Shown: positions 33,762 to 45,339 of the stretch, in pieces
How the letters are laid out: the number at the start of each line of letters is the position of its first letter
How positions within the stretch are numbered: position 1 is the first letter of the stretch
NCBI GenBank assembly: GCA_965153355.1
Contig: OZ231126.1
Coordinates: forward strand, 89,404,001 to 89,468,000
Direction: 5' to 3'
Source of the DNA: Flaccisagitta enflata
Lineage: Eukaryota > Chaetognatha > Sagittoidea > Aphragmophora
Length of the DNA stretch: 64,000 nucleotides
Position numbers and translations under genes: made by a program
The notes under the pieces: model-generated
What the model saw: only the letters and a program-made list of their open reading frames with translations
What the model was told of the DNA's origin: nothing
Database searches by the model: none

Positions 33762-33929
33762 GTAGACTTTTTTCTTTTTTTTTTTTTTTGTGAGGTAAGT
33801 CTGGTGATCTAAACGATAAAATCATAAATACAAGAACGAGAACGCAAATCATTGCTTAAATTTTTTCATACTTGATAACCAAAGCTCTTCTGTGATTGTC
33901 CTCGACGAAACGTTATAACTGATATTTTT

Positions 33930-33941
33930 CTTGTTGTTGTT

Positions 33942-33990
<49 letters not shown>

Positions 33991-34032
33991 TTGTTGTTGT
34001 TGTTGTTGTCGTCTTAGTCGTTTCATTGTCGT
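33930..34032. repeat. (GTT/GTC)n microsatellite
   Basis: TTG array with a central (GTCGTT)n block. Related GTT/GTC arrays occur at 46343-46405 and 56233-56392. Confidence 0.95.
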
Positions 34033-34107
34033 CTTTGCCGTCAACAAGTCGTCATTACTACTGTCATCTTCAATATTATAACGCTAAAGCGAATAGACTG
34101 GATTCTG

Positions 34108-34333
<226 letters not shown>

Positions 34334-34477
34334 GCGTATGTTTGTGCGCACGCACATTGGTACATGTTTGTGTGTGTGTAAAGGAAGCTAGGCCGGATTC
34401 ACGGGAATTTTGCCTCTTCCAGAGATTTCTATGGAAACTTCATGGTCACTCTAACGATGGTTCCCGATTGATTTGAA

Positions 34478-34481
<4 letters not shown>

Positions 34482-34550
<69 letters not shown>
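34482..34550. repeat. (AC)n microsatellite
   Basis: Pure AC dinucleotide array of about 70 bp. Confidence 0.97.
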
Positions 34551-34553
<3 letters not shown>

Positions 34554-34758
34554 GCACAGGACCGTGGAGAGAAATGACAGGCCCCCCTTCTGGCCCACAT
34601 GGCCGGGCCCCCCTCCCCCCTTTCCATGTTTCCCCCCCCCCCTTCTCTCATTTACAATTCTTTCAATTTTGGCTTTGAATAGTTCTCAAACTTCTGCCTT
34701 CAAAACTTGCAAGTTAGTATCGATGTTTGCTTAATTCTTTTCATTTCATGAAACAAAA

Positions 34759-34880
34759 CAAGACCGGATACACGGCAATCCAGTCGCGGACAGTTGGGCA
34801 GGAGCAGTAATGCGAAAACCGCTCAGTATTCAAAAATGTGACGGACCTACCGACCTACCTACCGACCGACACGGCACGAA
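34759..34880 (+). mobile_element. Family A element, 3' truncated
   Basis: CAAGACCGGATACACGGCAA, CAGTCGCGGACAGTTGGGCA, GGAGCAGTAATGCG, ACCTACCTACCGACC tract; the hairpin is replaced by ACGGCACGAATAAAAA. Confidence 0.8.
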
Positions 34881-35359
34881 TAAAAATCGGTTAAACACCT
34901 ATTCCAGATTGAAAATCTTGGTGGAAGAAGTTTGAGCACGGTATGGCAAAAACTATTGAAAATACAAAACATTTCAAAATATTGTCATTAGAAATTGTTT
35001 TGTCATCTTTACAGGAGCCCAAATTTGATTATATCGTACTTTATCTTAAAAAAGGTTAGATTATATCAATAAGCTGATCTGATTTGATCTAATACTGATA
35101 AGCTTCTACTTAACGAGGCCTAAGCATGAATGCAACCATAATCACTCAACTCTGTTTATCTCTCTCCTTTTTCTCCTCAATTTTTCCTTGATTTTCTTTG
35201 TTTTTGTTTTTGTTTTTTTTTTATTTGTCTTCTTTTTTTTTTCTCAGAGGGGGGTGGACCCTCCTCTCCACGGCCCTAACTGCGGAAATTGTGTTTTTTA
35301 AATTTTTTTTTGTGTCGTTCTTCCTTCATTGTCGTTTTCACTTTCTTCGTCATCGTTTT

Positions 35360-35487
35360 TAGTTGCGGACACGCAACTCTATAAGAGGCTTTGTCCGTCC
35401 GTCGGTCGGTTGGTCGGTCGGTCGGTCGGTCCGCATTTCCGCCCCTGCCCACCCGTCCGCAACTGATGGCCGTGTATCCGGCCTTGT
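35360..35487 (-). mobile_element. Family A element (AGTTGCGGAC subtype)
   Basis: Minus strand: CAAGGCCGGATACACGGCCA, CAGTTGCGGACGGGTGGGCA, GACCGACCGACCGACC tract, hairpin AGTTGCGTGTCCGCAACTA. Same subtype as 58392-58584, both with TATAGAGTTGC before the hairpin. Confidence 0.9.
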
Positions 35488-35564
35488 TATCTCGGTCATC
35501 ATGTTCTCTTATTGCTGTTTATCCATTTGTTTTAAGTGCAAACTTTGATCGACTCATTCTTTCC

Positions 35565-35885
35565 CTCTTGCTTTCGCTCTCGCCTTCGTTCTCGCGTCCG
35601 CTCTCGCGTCCGTGAACTGACGTTTGCTCTCGCGTTTGCTATCGCGTTTGCTATCGCATTCGCTCTCGAGTTTGCTCTCGCGTTTGCTCTCGCGTTTGCT
35701 CTCGTGTTTGCTCTCGTGTTTGCTCTCGTGTTTGCTCTCGCGTTTGCTCTCGCATTGCTCTCGCGTTTGCTCTCGCATTTACTCTTGCATTTGCTCTTTT
35801 GTTTGCTCTCGCGTTGGCCCTTGCATTTGTTTTCGCATACGCTCTTGTATTCTCTCTTGCTCTCTCTTACTCTCGCTTTTGCCCT
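35565..35885. repeat. 12-bp minisatellite TTTGCTCTCGCG
   Basis: About 25 copies of a 12-bp unit, so every frame stays open and gives Ala-Phe/Leu-Leu-Ser peptides. Not a gene. Confidence 0.93.
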
Positions 35886-35929
35886 TTCTTCTATAATTTT
35901 CTTTTGTAATTTTTAGATTATAATTTATT

Positions 35930-36690
35930 CATACTTATCAAGGGGCATCAAGATGATTTTTTGATGGTGTTAGCCCTATGTCCTTGTCTTTACAATGGTG
36001 TAATACTTATGAAGAATTCCGATGCAAAACCGGCCATGCGAGCTTTACATCAAGAAACTGATTTTTTAAAAATAAATCTTTATTTTTTTAGATTTGACTT
36101 TACATATATGCATAATCATGTTTATTACGTCAAGAGCTTTCGAACGATATGCTGCACTATATATTTTGTTGGAAAAGCAAACAATTCATGAATTATTAAG
36201 TTTTCGGCTTGACTTTCTCTATCGACTACAGCGCTTAAACCTTATCACGCGCAAGAAAATCAACCACCGCGAAGCAGCCATTTTTAATGAAACAAAGTTA
36301 ACAAATGCACGCATGGTAGGAGGTGAGCGCATTGACCGATTTGGATGAAATTTGAAATATAGGCCCTTCTCGGTCTACTCTTTCATATATGTCTGAACTT
36401 TGCGAAGCGAAGGACAATGAGATCCCTTCCCGTTTCATCGAAGTTGAGGTGTATTTTGATATTTTCCCTGGATCGCATTGACCATTTTTCTCCCGGTTTT
36501 TTAAGATTTTCTGATGCTACATGATGTAATCTGACATGCATAAGCATATTTCGTGTTGATATTAGCTCATTTATTGAAAATCATAAAATTCTATCGCATA
36601 ATCAAGCTATCATCTGCGCAGAAAATTTGCGTTTTTCAACGATTATTTTACGTAACCTGGCTAAGCGTCGTGACCGGTCGCTACTATTAG
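35930..36690. other. AT-rich spacer
   Basis: Unique sequence; an 84-codon and a 76-codon frame lack recognisable motifs. Confidence 0.4.
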
Positions 36691-37634
36691 TCCTAAGATA
36701 CTTTGTACTAAGACCCTTTAGTCCTTGGGTCTATTACTATTAGTCCTAAGACTAAACAGTTTAAAGGTTTTTGAGACCTTGGGTTTATTAGTCCTTAAGC
36801 TCTTGGCAGAAGAGGGTTAGATAGTCCTAAGTTTGAGGTCTTTAAGTCCTAAAAGCAACTTGGATGCTGGGTCTATCAGTTCTAAGGTCCATTTGTCCTA
36901 AAAAATTTGTGGGTCTTCTACTCCTAAGGAAAGGGTTCTATAGTCCTAAAGGCAATATTTATTATAACTGACACTGATTGTCTGGGTGAATATCAGTAAG
37001 ACTAGTAAACCTTCCCCTCAGTACCACCAAAGGTCTACTAGTCCTAAGAAGCATAGTGACTTCAGGGTTTTAAGACTCGTAAACCCTGTAACAGGGTTTA
37101 CGAGTCCTAAATACTGGATTTGCCCCTTCTTGCTTAGGTCTAATAGACCCTTAGCCAGGGTCTATTAGTCCAAGTAAGGAGATCAACTTAGCAGTGAAGA
37201 ATCTCTATATTAGGACTAATAAACCCTGTAACAGGGTTAAGTAGTCCTAAATACTTGATTTGCCCCTTCTTGCTTAGGACTAATAGACCTTAAGCCAGGG
37301 TCTACTAGTCCTAATAAGTAGATTAACCTATGAGTAGAAAATCTCCATATTAGGACTAGTAAACCCTGTGACAGGGTTTACTAGACCTAGATTCTTGATT
37401 TGCCCCTCCTTGCTTAGGACTAACAAACCGTTAGCCAGGGTCTGTCAGTCCTATTGAGATCAACCTTCAAGGATAAATCTCCATATTAGGACTAGAAAAC
37501 CCTGTAACAGAGTTTACTGGACCTAAATACTTGATTTGCCCTTCCTTGATTAGGACTAACAAACCCTGAGCAAGGGTCTATTAGTCCTAATATTGTGACA
37601 GGGTTTACTAGTCCTAAAGCCTTTTTCTTTTACA
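36690..37634. repeat. Palindromic tandem array (TTAGGACTA unit), left part
   Basis: A roughly 145-bp unit repeats at about 37067, 37212, 37352 and 37488. Each contains two near-perfect palindromes: TTAGGACTAGTAAACCCTG with its inverse around a 3-nt loop, and a CTTAGGACTAATAGACC(C)TTA/GCCAGGGTCTATTAGTCC one. Further left the array decays to scattered TTAGTCCTAAG phrases. The array continues at 38205-38467 and 40148-40230 beyond two insertions. Confidence 0.85.
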
Positions 37635-38205
37635 GTACAATGTGAGCAAAGTCGACCTAGACTGGAGGATAGATTTTAGATATCTTAATTTTATTTGATG
37701 TATAAAAAAATAAGATCTATGCTAATTAAAGGTTGCTCTATTGCTTGAATATATTGGCTTCTCTCATTTTGCAATATGTGACTTCATCAGAACTTCATTT
37801 TTTTAATGTTCTAATCTAGCTCATCAGATGATTCAGATGGGGCAAAAATTTAAAAAAATTGAGAAAAGAAAATCAGCTCAATCAGACCATTTTTACAGGT
37901 TTTATGTCTATTTTAAGCTTTGCACTGATATTAATTTACATAAATCTTCTTTTAGAAAAATAGCTGTAAAACCTGAAAAAATAGTCCAATTGAGCTGATT
38001 TTTTTTCTCAAAATTATATAAAATTTTTAGCCCAATAAGATGGGCTAGGTTAGAACGCTGTAAAATTTAGTCCTGATGAAGTCAAGTCTCAAGCTAAAGA
38101 ATGAGAAAAGCTAACATATTCAAGGGATAGAGCAATTTTTAATTAGCATAGCCATAGATCTTAATTTTTTTTCTAAATCAAATGAGGATGCATTTGCTTT
38201 AGGAC
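37635..38205. mobile_element. Foldback element inserted in the palindromic array
   Basis: Left end CAGTACAATGTGAGCAAAG preceded by TA. The arms 37668-37930 and about 37960-38190 are inverse of each other (AAGATCTATGCTAATTAAAG, GCTCTATTGCTTGAATAT, GCTGATTTT). The sub-end CCTAGACTGGAGGATAGATT resembles 20985-21010 of the TA-flanked element there, so both belong to one superfamily. Confidence 0.75.
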
Positions 38206-38467
38206 TACTAGACCTTTTTCTAAAGGAACGGGCTTTCTTTAAGATCTCTCAACCACGTGGGTAGTTGTGGGCATAAATCAATCATCAGTTAGGACTTGTA
38301 GACCTTCTCCCTTAGCTTAGGATACGTCAACCTCAGAACTACCAGACCTTAGTACTCAAAAACCCTTACGTTAGGTCTAACAGAGCCTCCTCATTCATTT
38401 CCTTTAGGACTAGTCGGCCCTGTCAATTAGGACTAGTAAACCCAAGTATTTATAGACTCTATGTCTA
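38206..38467. repeat. Palindromic array, middle part
   Basis: Scattered TTAGGACTAGTAAACC and TTAGGACTACTAGACC phrases, interrupted at 38467 by the next element. Confidence 0.7.
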
Positions 38468-39104
38468 CAGGGTGTTTCACAACAAACAGGACAAAAGAAA
38501 ACGATGTATTTCTGCTTCTGGAAGTGCAAAATCATTTCTGAAAACTGTTTCTAAGAGATAACTTCAGACAATTTTTGAATGATGCAGACTTTTGCTAGTC
38601 ATGGTTAACATATATCCTCAGCAAGACCTTTTTAGCAAAAAACGCCAATTTCCATCCCAATATAAGGTTTTTCCTTAAAATTTCCATGCCATTTACAGAT
38701 ATAGATGTCAAAAAATGGTCAGAAATGTTTGTCAGTTAAGCTAGGACACTAATGATTGGGATTCCCATATGACCTTTGTCAAAATTGTATCATTCAATAT
38801 AGTTATTGAATGTTTTGTAAATGCACATGAAATTTTTTTGTGATGAAACTTACAAAAAAAGTCTCTGGACCCAACCAATATTGTACAATTTTCTCATTTT
38901 CTGCCAAGGTATGATTCTACTGCATAATATCTTTAATTCAAGACCATTGCCAGGATTGTAGTACCATTTGTTTGGAAATAAGAGTGGGATAAAGGATGCT
39001 TGTCAATACACAACAAAACAAGCAAAAACTCAAAGTAAAAACTATACTTTGCTTTAAACAATACCAAGGGATTCAGTTTTTTTTAATGAGCCTTTGGCAA
39101 AATA

Positions 39105-39119
39105 CAGATAAAAAAATCG
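39105..39119. repeat. Left 15-bp target duplication of the Penelope-like insertion
   Basis: CAGATAAAAAAATCG, identical to 40030-40044 and in the same orientation. Confidence 0.8.
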
Positions 39120-40029
39120 GAAACTTGAGCTTTTTTACGGGGTAATACATGTGCAAAGCAGGTCAAGAGAGACACCATATATTTCGACAAATATAGAATT
39201 GCCTTAATTCATTGGTGGAATGAGCAGAAGAGAGAGAGAGACAGAATTTAAAGGGAAGAAGGACAAAGGGACAATCGAGGGTGAGGGAAAGACAATTGGG
39301 GATAAAGAGAGAGAGCAAATGATTCGACATATGCCCGTATTTGGACATAATCAAAACTCCCTGGCCCCCCTCCGGTCATCTTCCTAGTTTGTTGAAAACG
39401 GGTTGCCATTGTGTCGTTGTCACATATGAGCCGAAGTCTTCATTCATGCCTTTCCCAGGCCCGCAGTTGTATCTCTTGATGTTGAGAGCTTCGCCGATTC
39501 GTAGGTCGTATTTCAAGTTTTTGTTTCTCCTGTCCGCCGTTTCGATGATAAATGGGCCTTCGATTTGAGCGTCACAATGCTCCATATGTTGGGTTAGCCC
39601 AGAGTGGGACCATCTCCCTGCTTGAGCTGCCTTTTTATGTTCCGAGTCCCGAATACGGAAGCTGCGTTTCGTTTCGCCGATATAGTCTATTTTGTGACGT
39701 GCGCAGTGGTATCTGTAAATGCCACTATCATCCAGGGAGTTCTCTCCCTCATTTGGTTTTGATTATGTCCAAATATGGGCATATGTCGAATCATTTGCTC
39801 TCTCTCTTTATCCCCAATTGTCTTTCCCTCACCCTCGATTGTCCCTTTGTCCTTCTTCCCTTTAAATTCTGTCTCTCTCTCTCTTCTGCTCATTCCACCA
39901 ATGAATTAAGGCAATTCTATATTTGTCAAAATATATGGTGTCTCTCTTGACCTGCTTTGCACATGTATTACCCCGTAAACAAGCTCAAGTTTCCAATCGC
40001 TATGCTCTGTGTATGCAATGACAATCAAA
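39120..40029 (-). mobile_element. Penelope-like element remnant with inverted arms
   Basis: Inverted arms 39120-39364 and 39732-39994 are nearly identical (GAAACTTGAGCTT, ACGGGGTAATACATGTGC, GGTCAAGAGAGACACC, GGACATAATC). The loop encodes a GIY-YIG domain read from the right arm outward. A 15-bp direct duplication flanks the whole. Penelope-like elements commonly insert as truncated copies with inverted terminal segments; reverse transcriptase is missing. Confidence 0.8.
39376..39762 (-). CDS. GIY-YIG endonuclease domain of a Penelope-like element (5' truncated)
   Basis: 128 codons between an upstream TAA (39765-39763) and TGA (39378-39376), no start ATG before the domain. In order: SLDDSGIYRYHCARHK, IDYIGETKRSFRIRDSEHKK, SGLTQHMEHCD, then RIGEALNIKRYN and MNEDFGS. 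GIY..., YIGET, the Arg and EH in FRIRDSEH, the Glu of GEALNI and the Asn of MNED are the catalytic set of the GIY-YIG nuclease that follows the reverse transcriptase in Penelope-like elements. The frame is open, so decay is recent or slight. The plus-strand frame 39552-39950 is its shadow. Confidence 0.82.
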   Translation of the reverse strand, partial: SKPNEGENSLDDSGIYRYHCARHKIDYIGETKRSFRIRDSEHKKAAQAGRWSHSGLTQHMEHCDAQIEGPFIIETADRRNKNLKYDLRIGEALNIKRYNCGPGKGMNEDFGSYVTTTQWQPVFNKLGR

Positions 40030-40147
40030 CAGATAAAAAAATCGTTTTTTAAGACCCTTCTGGACCTGATTACAGAATCATTCTACCATTTCTAGAGGCC
40101 AAGATACATCGTTTTCTTTGGTCCTGTTTGGCGAGGTACTCCCTGTA

Positions 40148-40338
40148 ATAGACCTTAAAAAAGTTAAACCCTAGGACAATAAAACCTTAGGACAAAGTAT
40201 CTCAGGCCTACTAGACCGTACCCCTTTCAGTCGCGTGAGCTTAATCAATTTACAATTTTACATGTTAATGGCTCAACTTTTCCGACGGACCAAGAAAATG
40301 ATGGATTGATGGGCTGACGGACATCGCGGGGTGTAGAG
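40148..40338 (+). mobile_element. End of palindromic array and degraded family A end
   Basis: AATAGACCTTA...TTAGGACAAAG phrases to 40215, then CAGTCGCGTGAGC, CCGACGGACCAAG...CTGACGGACATCG tract, CGGGGTGTAGAGTCGCGC. The array may itself be the expanded core of a family A element whose left end is not recognisable. Confidence 0.45.
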
Positions 40339-40975
40339 TCGCGCACCCCCACTCCCCACGTCCTCGTGCACCTATGAAATAGTATAGGCCATCGACCCTT
40401 TTGAATTCGCTGCTGAACATCGATTTTGAACTGTCTCAGTGCAAGGGTACAGTGCGAGTTTGTTCATAAGTCGTATGTCTTGAAATTGAATAAAAAAAAA
40501 AATTGTTTTGGTTATCGACATCAAACACAATCACATCTATTTAATATCATGTGCTTGTACAGCGGTATCCAATGGGTCTAACTTTTGAGGATACGATGAC
40601 ATCGTTTCGCACTTGACAGTGCCAGGTAAGCCCATTTATAATCTACACAATAGATTCCACAAAAAAATACCATTTTGATAAAAACAGACGTGGATGATAT
40701 AACACTCGGTTTTCATTTTTTAAACCGAGTTCACTCTTCCACCGGTTCTTGCTAGAATTCAACCAATCTGATCGGTTTCAGGGAGTCTTAGTTGAAACAT
40801 GCAAACCGTTTGCAACCAACCAATAGAAAATTGTGCCGAGTGGTTCTCAAGCTCGAACGAACACTACCTCGAACAAATTCTTTGGCGTTGCGATCGAAGA
40901 GAAGACTCGAAAACTTTGGCCAAATAAACGACTTACAATCGAACTGGTATTCAAGTTACGAAAAGCAGTAAAAGA
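40339..40975. other. Unique spacer
   Basis: No recognisable gene; an 86-codon frame at 40833-41093 has a non-repetitive start but runs into (CAA)n and lacks known motifs. Confidence 0.4.
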
Positions 40976-40976
40976 A

Positions 40977-41077
<101 letters not shown>

Positions 41078-41165
41078 GAAAAAAAACAGCTAATCGTATT
41101 AGGAATGTTGTCACTTTTAATCATCGCGTTCCGCAGGGTTGGCAAGCGAAGATTTAACAAACCTT

Positions 41166-41262
41166 TATAACTGGCTGTGTCCGTCGGTTGGTCGGTCTGT
41201 CGGTAACGCATTCGTTGGACGATCCACACGTCGCACCTTATTGGCCTACTTGGCCTTGTTTA
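41166..41262 (-). mobile_element. Family A element, fragment
   Basis: CAAGGCCAAGTAGG at its minus-strand start and a GACAGACCGACCAACCGACG tract; the rest is reduced. Confidence 0.5.
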
Positions 41263-41543
41263 GCTTAAATTAAGCATGGAAGTTATCAAAGAACATGTCG
41301 GTATTAAAATTCGCGTGTTGTCCAATGTCCATCTCCCCCCCCCCATCCCATTTAGTTCATTTTCCCCCCTATTTTTTCCTTAATCGCGTCATCGATACTG
41401 CAAAGACTGAAAAAAAGAAGCTCCACGCGACTGTTCTTTTTTCTTTTCTTTTCTTTTTGTCTAACGCGAAAAAAAGTCCTTAAATTGTCGTCAATTTTTT
41501 TAAAGCTCAATTTCGTGTTAAAAAAAGTGGTTTTCACGCTAAA

Positions 41544-41760
41544 CAAGGCCAACACCTATAAGTCGCGTGCGAGACTTACAGATTGACTTAGAATGACTTA
41601 GAATGACTCAGTATACTCTTAAATGGCTTTAGATGACTAAAAGAAATAAAATTGATAAAAAATTAAAAGTGTGACAGACCAACAGACGGACCAATAGACG
41701 GACCGACTGACCGACCGACCGACGGACAAAGCGGGGTGTAGAGTCGCGTGCACGCGACTA
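41544..41760 (+). mobile_element. Family A element, 'ACACCTATAAG' subfamily, short core
   Basis: CAAGGCCAACACCTATAAGT, CGCGTGCGAG, a few copies of GACTTAGAAT, GACCGACCGACCGACGG tract, ACAAAGCGGGGTGTAG and the perfect AGTCGCGTGCACGCGACT palindrome. It is the minimal version of the copies at 43191 and 50816. Confidence 0.9.
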
Positions 41761-41984
41761 AAAAGAATGAGGTTAAGCGTGGCCTTGATTCTTTTATTTC
41801 TCTCTTTTTTTTTCGTGTTGAAACGAAGTTTATCGAAAAATCTGTTAACAAGAATTCATACAATACTTGAGCACTAAAGGACAGGAGGTTGGACAAAGGA
41901 CGGGCAAATAGGACTAAAAGGAAATAACACAAAAGGAAAGATGAAAGTCCTTGAAATTTTGGATGGAAAGAGTAAGAGAGAGAG

Positions 41985-41986
41985 AG

Positions 41987-42039
<53 letters not shown>

Positions 42040-42306
42040 GAGAGAGAGAGAGAGGAGAGACAGAATGTCTAGAGGTGAGAGAGAGAATTAAGATTTTTGT
42101 TTGCTGAAAAGGTTTTAAAAAAAGTTGAATATGAGTGGCAAGCCTGGAAGTTGAACACAAACAGACCGGGACTCCAAGGATCCCACCCAGGCCGACCCAC
42201 GATCCCTTAGCGGGGGCACACAAACAAATTTGGTAGTTGTGGGTCAAACCCTTCAAAAGCCACAGCCCCCTTTTCAGGCTTTTCCCATGTACAGGTCCCA
42301 CAATGT

Positions 42307-42360
<54 letters not shown>
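41985..42360. repeat. (AG)n microsatellites
   Basis: AG arrays at 41972-42058 and 42309-42364 with unique DNA between. Confidence 0.95.
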
Positions 42361-42369
<9 letters not shown>

Positions 42370-42687
42370 GAATGAGAGAGAAAACGCTTCTGTTTGCGTA
42401 AATACTGTGAATGCATCCGTGAATGTGCTTTCATTAAAGCCTTTTTAGTCTAACAAGGAAAAAAATCATCGACATAATGCCGGTTTAGAAATTGAAGAAA
42501 AGGAAATTTAGAACTGAAATTTTGAAAATGAGTTTTGGAGTGTGGACTCGATGTTTCGCGGCATGTTTTTTTTTCTTTTATTTCTGTGAGGCCCAAAAAA
42601 GAACGTGATGTGATTATTGTGCAAATAGGGTATCACATGACATCATAATCATCCTCAGTCCTCACTGTCATCATTAAGAATCTTATT

Positions 42688-42703
42688 ATCATCATCGTCA
42701 TCG

Positions 42704-42738
<35 letters not shown>

Positions 42739-42739
42739 G

Positions 42740-42800
<61 letters not shown>

Positions 42801-42850
42801 TATCATCATCGTCATCGTCATCATCATCATCATCATTTTTATCATCATCA
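42688..42850. repeat. (ATC)n microsatellite
   Basis: Trinucleotide array with GTC interruptions; the open frames over it are repeat translation. Confidence 0.97.
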
Positions 42851-42946
42851 CACACCACTGTTGGTTGGTCGGTCAGTTAGTCCGTTTTCGTTTTGAAAAT
42901 AGTATTGGCTGCGCCCAAACACACGAGTCTGTTAGAATTGTCCTAC

Positions 42947-43190
42947 TTTTACGTAAATGGCCCATAACATTTCTCAACATTAACAAGTCTCACATAATTA
43001 GGCGGAAAAGTAAAATGATCAATATAGATAGTAAAAATGCCCTCAGTATGATGAAATTTGACTTGGAGATAGCTAAGACCAAGTATTTTGATGTAGAAAA
43101 GCGATGTTGGTGACTCTCCTGCATGAAGGGCGAGATGGAGGGGGTTTTACTAATAGTGAGACGTCTGATTATTGCTGATTTCTACGGAAA
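42947..43190. repeat. 244-bp direct duplication, left copy
   Basis: From TTACGTAAATGGCCCATAAC to ATTTCTACGGAAA; repeated at 44724-44965 with under 5 percent differences. The two copies flank the family A insertion. Confidence 0.9.
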
Positions 43191-44723
43191 CAAGGCCAAC
43201 ACCTATAAGTCGCGTGCAGGACAGAAATAACTGAACTGACCTGACTCCTTATTGTATCTTTTTATTGAAAATCAGAATTAAACCAGACCCAAACCAGACT
43301 AAAACCAGACTCGAACCAGACCAAAACCAGACTCAAACCAGACTCAAACCAGATTCAAACCAAAATTAAACCAGACCTAAACCAGACATAAACCAGACCT
43401 AAACCAGACATAAACCAGACCTAAACCGGACCAGAACCAGACATAAATCAGACATGTACCAGACTTAAACCAGACTCAAACCAGACTCAAACCAGACTCA
43501 AACCAGACTCAAACCAGACTCAAACCAGACTCAAACCAGACTCAAGCCAGATTTAATCCAGACTTAATCCAGACTTAAACCAGACATAAACCAGACATAA
43601 ACCAGACTTAAACTAGACTTAAACCAGAATTAAACCAGACTTAAACCAGCAGACTTAAACCAGCAGACTTTAACCAGCAGACTCAAACCAGCAGACTTAA
43701 ACCAGCAGACTTAAACCAGCAGACTTAAACCAGCAGACTTAAACCAGCAGACAAACCAGCAGACAAACCAGCAGACTTAAACCAGCAGACAAACCAGCAG
43801 ACTTAAACCAGCAGACTTAAACCAGCAGACTTAAACCAGCAGACCTAAACCAGCAGACTTAAACCAGCAGACTTGAACCAGCAGACTTAAACCAGCAGAC
43901 TTGAACCAGCAGACTAAAACCAGCAGACTAAAACCAGCAGACTAAACCAGCAGACTAAAACCAGCAGATTTAAACAGCAGACTTAACCCAGCAGACTTAA
44001 ACCAGCAGACTTAAACCAGCAGACTTAAACCAGCAGACTTGAACCAGCATAAAACCAGCAGACTAAAAACCAGCAGACTAAAACCAGCAGACTAAAACCC
44101 CAGCAGATTTAAACCAGCAGACTTAAACCAGCAGACTTAAACCAGCAGACTTAAACCAGCAGACTTAAACCAGCAGACTTAAACCAGCAGACCTAAACCA
44201 GCAGACCTAAACCAGCCGACCTAAACCAGCCAACTTAAACCAGCAGACTTAACAAGCAGACCTAAACCAGCAGACCTAAATCAGCTGACTTAAATCAGCC
44301 AACTCAAACATGTTATATGATCAAAAATGAACTGAAATGTTCCAAAATGAATCAAAATGACTTAAAACTGTTCTAAATGCCCCAAAAAGGACACAAATGA
44401 CTTAAATGAACAAAGTGACATAAATGATCAAAAATGACCAAAAATGACTAAAAGCAACCAAAAATTACCAAAAGCAACCAAAAATGACCATAGACAACTA
44501 AAGAAAGACTCAAAATAACTCCAGATGACCCGAATTGACCAAAAAAGCAAAGTGTTATTAAAAACTACAAAAGCCAAAAAATAACTTAAAATGACTTAGA
44601 ATGACTTAGAATGACTTAGAATGACTTAGAATGACTTAGAATGACTTAGAAAAATATAGAATGACTTAAAATGACTTAAAATGACTTATAATAACATAAA
44701 ATGACAAAAATGACAAAAAATTA
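43191..44723 (+). mobile_element. Family A element with expanded satellite core, hairpin end lost
   Basis: CAAGGCCAACACCTATAAGT and CGCGTGCAGG, then an 11-bp array (ACCAGACTCAA, 43265-43640), a 14-bp array (ACCAGCAGACTTAA, 43640-44300) and an 11-bp AATGACTTAGA array (44310-44700). It stops at ATGACAAAAAA without tract or hairpin. The 14-bp unit equals the 11-bp unit plus GCA/CAG. Confidence 0.85.
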
Positions 44724-44965
44724 CGTAAATGGCCCATAACATTTCTCAACATTAACAGGTCTCACATAATTAGGCGGAAAAGCAAAATGATCGATATAGA
44801 TAGTAAAAATGCCCTCAGTATGATGAAATTTTACTTGGAGATAGCTAAGACCAAGTATTTTGATGTGGAAAAGCGACGTTGGTGACTCTCTTGCATGAAG
44901 GGCGAGATGGAGGGGGTTTTACTAAAAGTGAGACGTCTGATTATTGCTGATTTCTACGGAAAAAC
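44724..44965. repeat. 244-bp direct duplication, right copy
   Basis: Right copy of 42947-43190. Beyond it (44966-45230) the sequence is unique. Confidence 0.9.
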
Positions 44966-45339
44966 AGTTTTTAAGGGGAAGACGTGTACTGCCCGACATT
45001 TAAGGAAGATGGGATGCAAAAAATCGCCATTTATTGTGTAATGCGGTTGGTTGATGCCAGAGGATCAGTCATGCAGACAGAGGGCCCCATAAGTTGACAA
45101 CAGATGAGGTAAGGAAGGTGAAGTCGAATATCATCAATAAGAAGAAATTGTTTTTCCCAGATTGGTTACCTTTCACTAATTTGCATAATTACGTTCAATA
45201 GGAGATACCTGTCTATATTTTGTTTTAGTTTCTTGCACTAAGTTGATAAAATGAACATAGACTGGTGCTATACATCGCTTGGACTGATTAAATTAACATT
45301 TGTAATGCTTGTTACAACGAGTTTTCATCTCTTTCCGCC

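Larger units (their letters stand above)
38468..40145. mobile_element. TA-flanked TIR element (1.68 kb) hosting a Penelope-like insertion
   Basis: Left tip CAGGGTGTTTC and right tip (inverted) CAGGGAGTACC, both leading into CAAACAGGAC(A/C)AAAGAAAA and CGATGTAT; TIRs extend at least 45 bp. TA lies on both sides (38466-38467, 40146-40147). CAGGG tips plus TA duplication fit Tc1/mariner. Removing 39120-40044 leaves about 750 bp with no transposase, so a non-autonomous element. Confidence 0.82.

Noticed and set aside
39552-39950. 132-codon plus-strand frame
   Set aside because: Shadow of the GIY-YIG coding strand and the inverted arm of the Penelope-like element.
44990-45110. Tc1-like helix-turn-helix phrase (CTARHLRKMGCKKSPF)
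   Set aside because: Only a short phrase with stops close by; no DDE region nearby.
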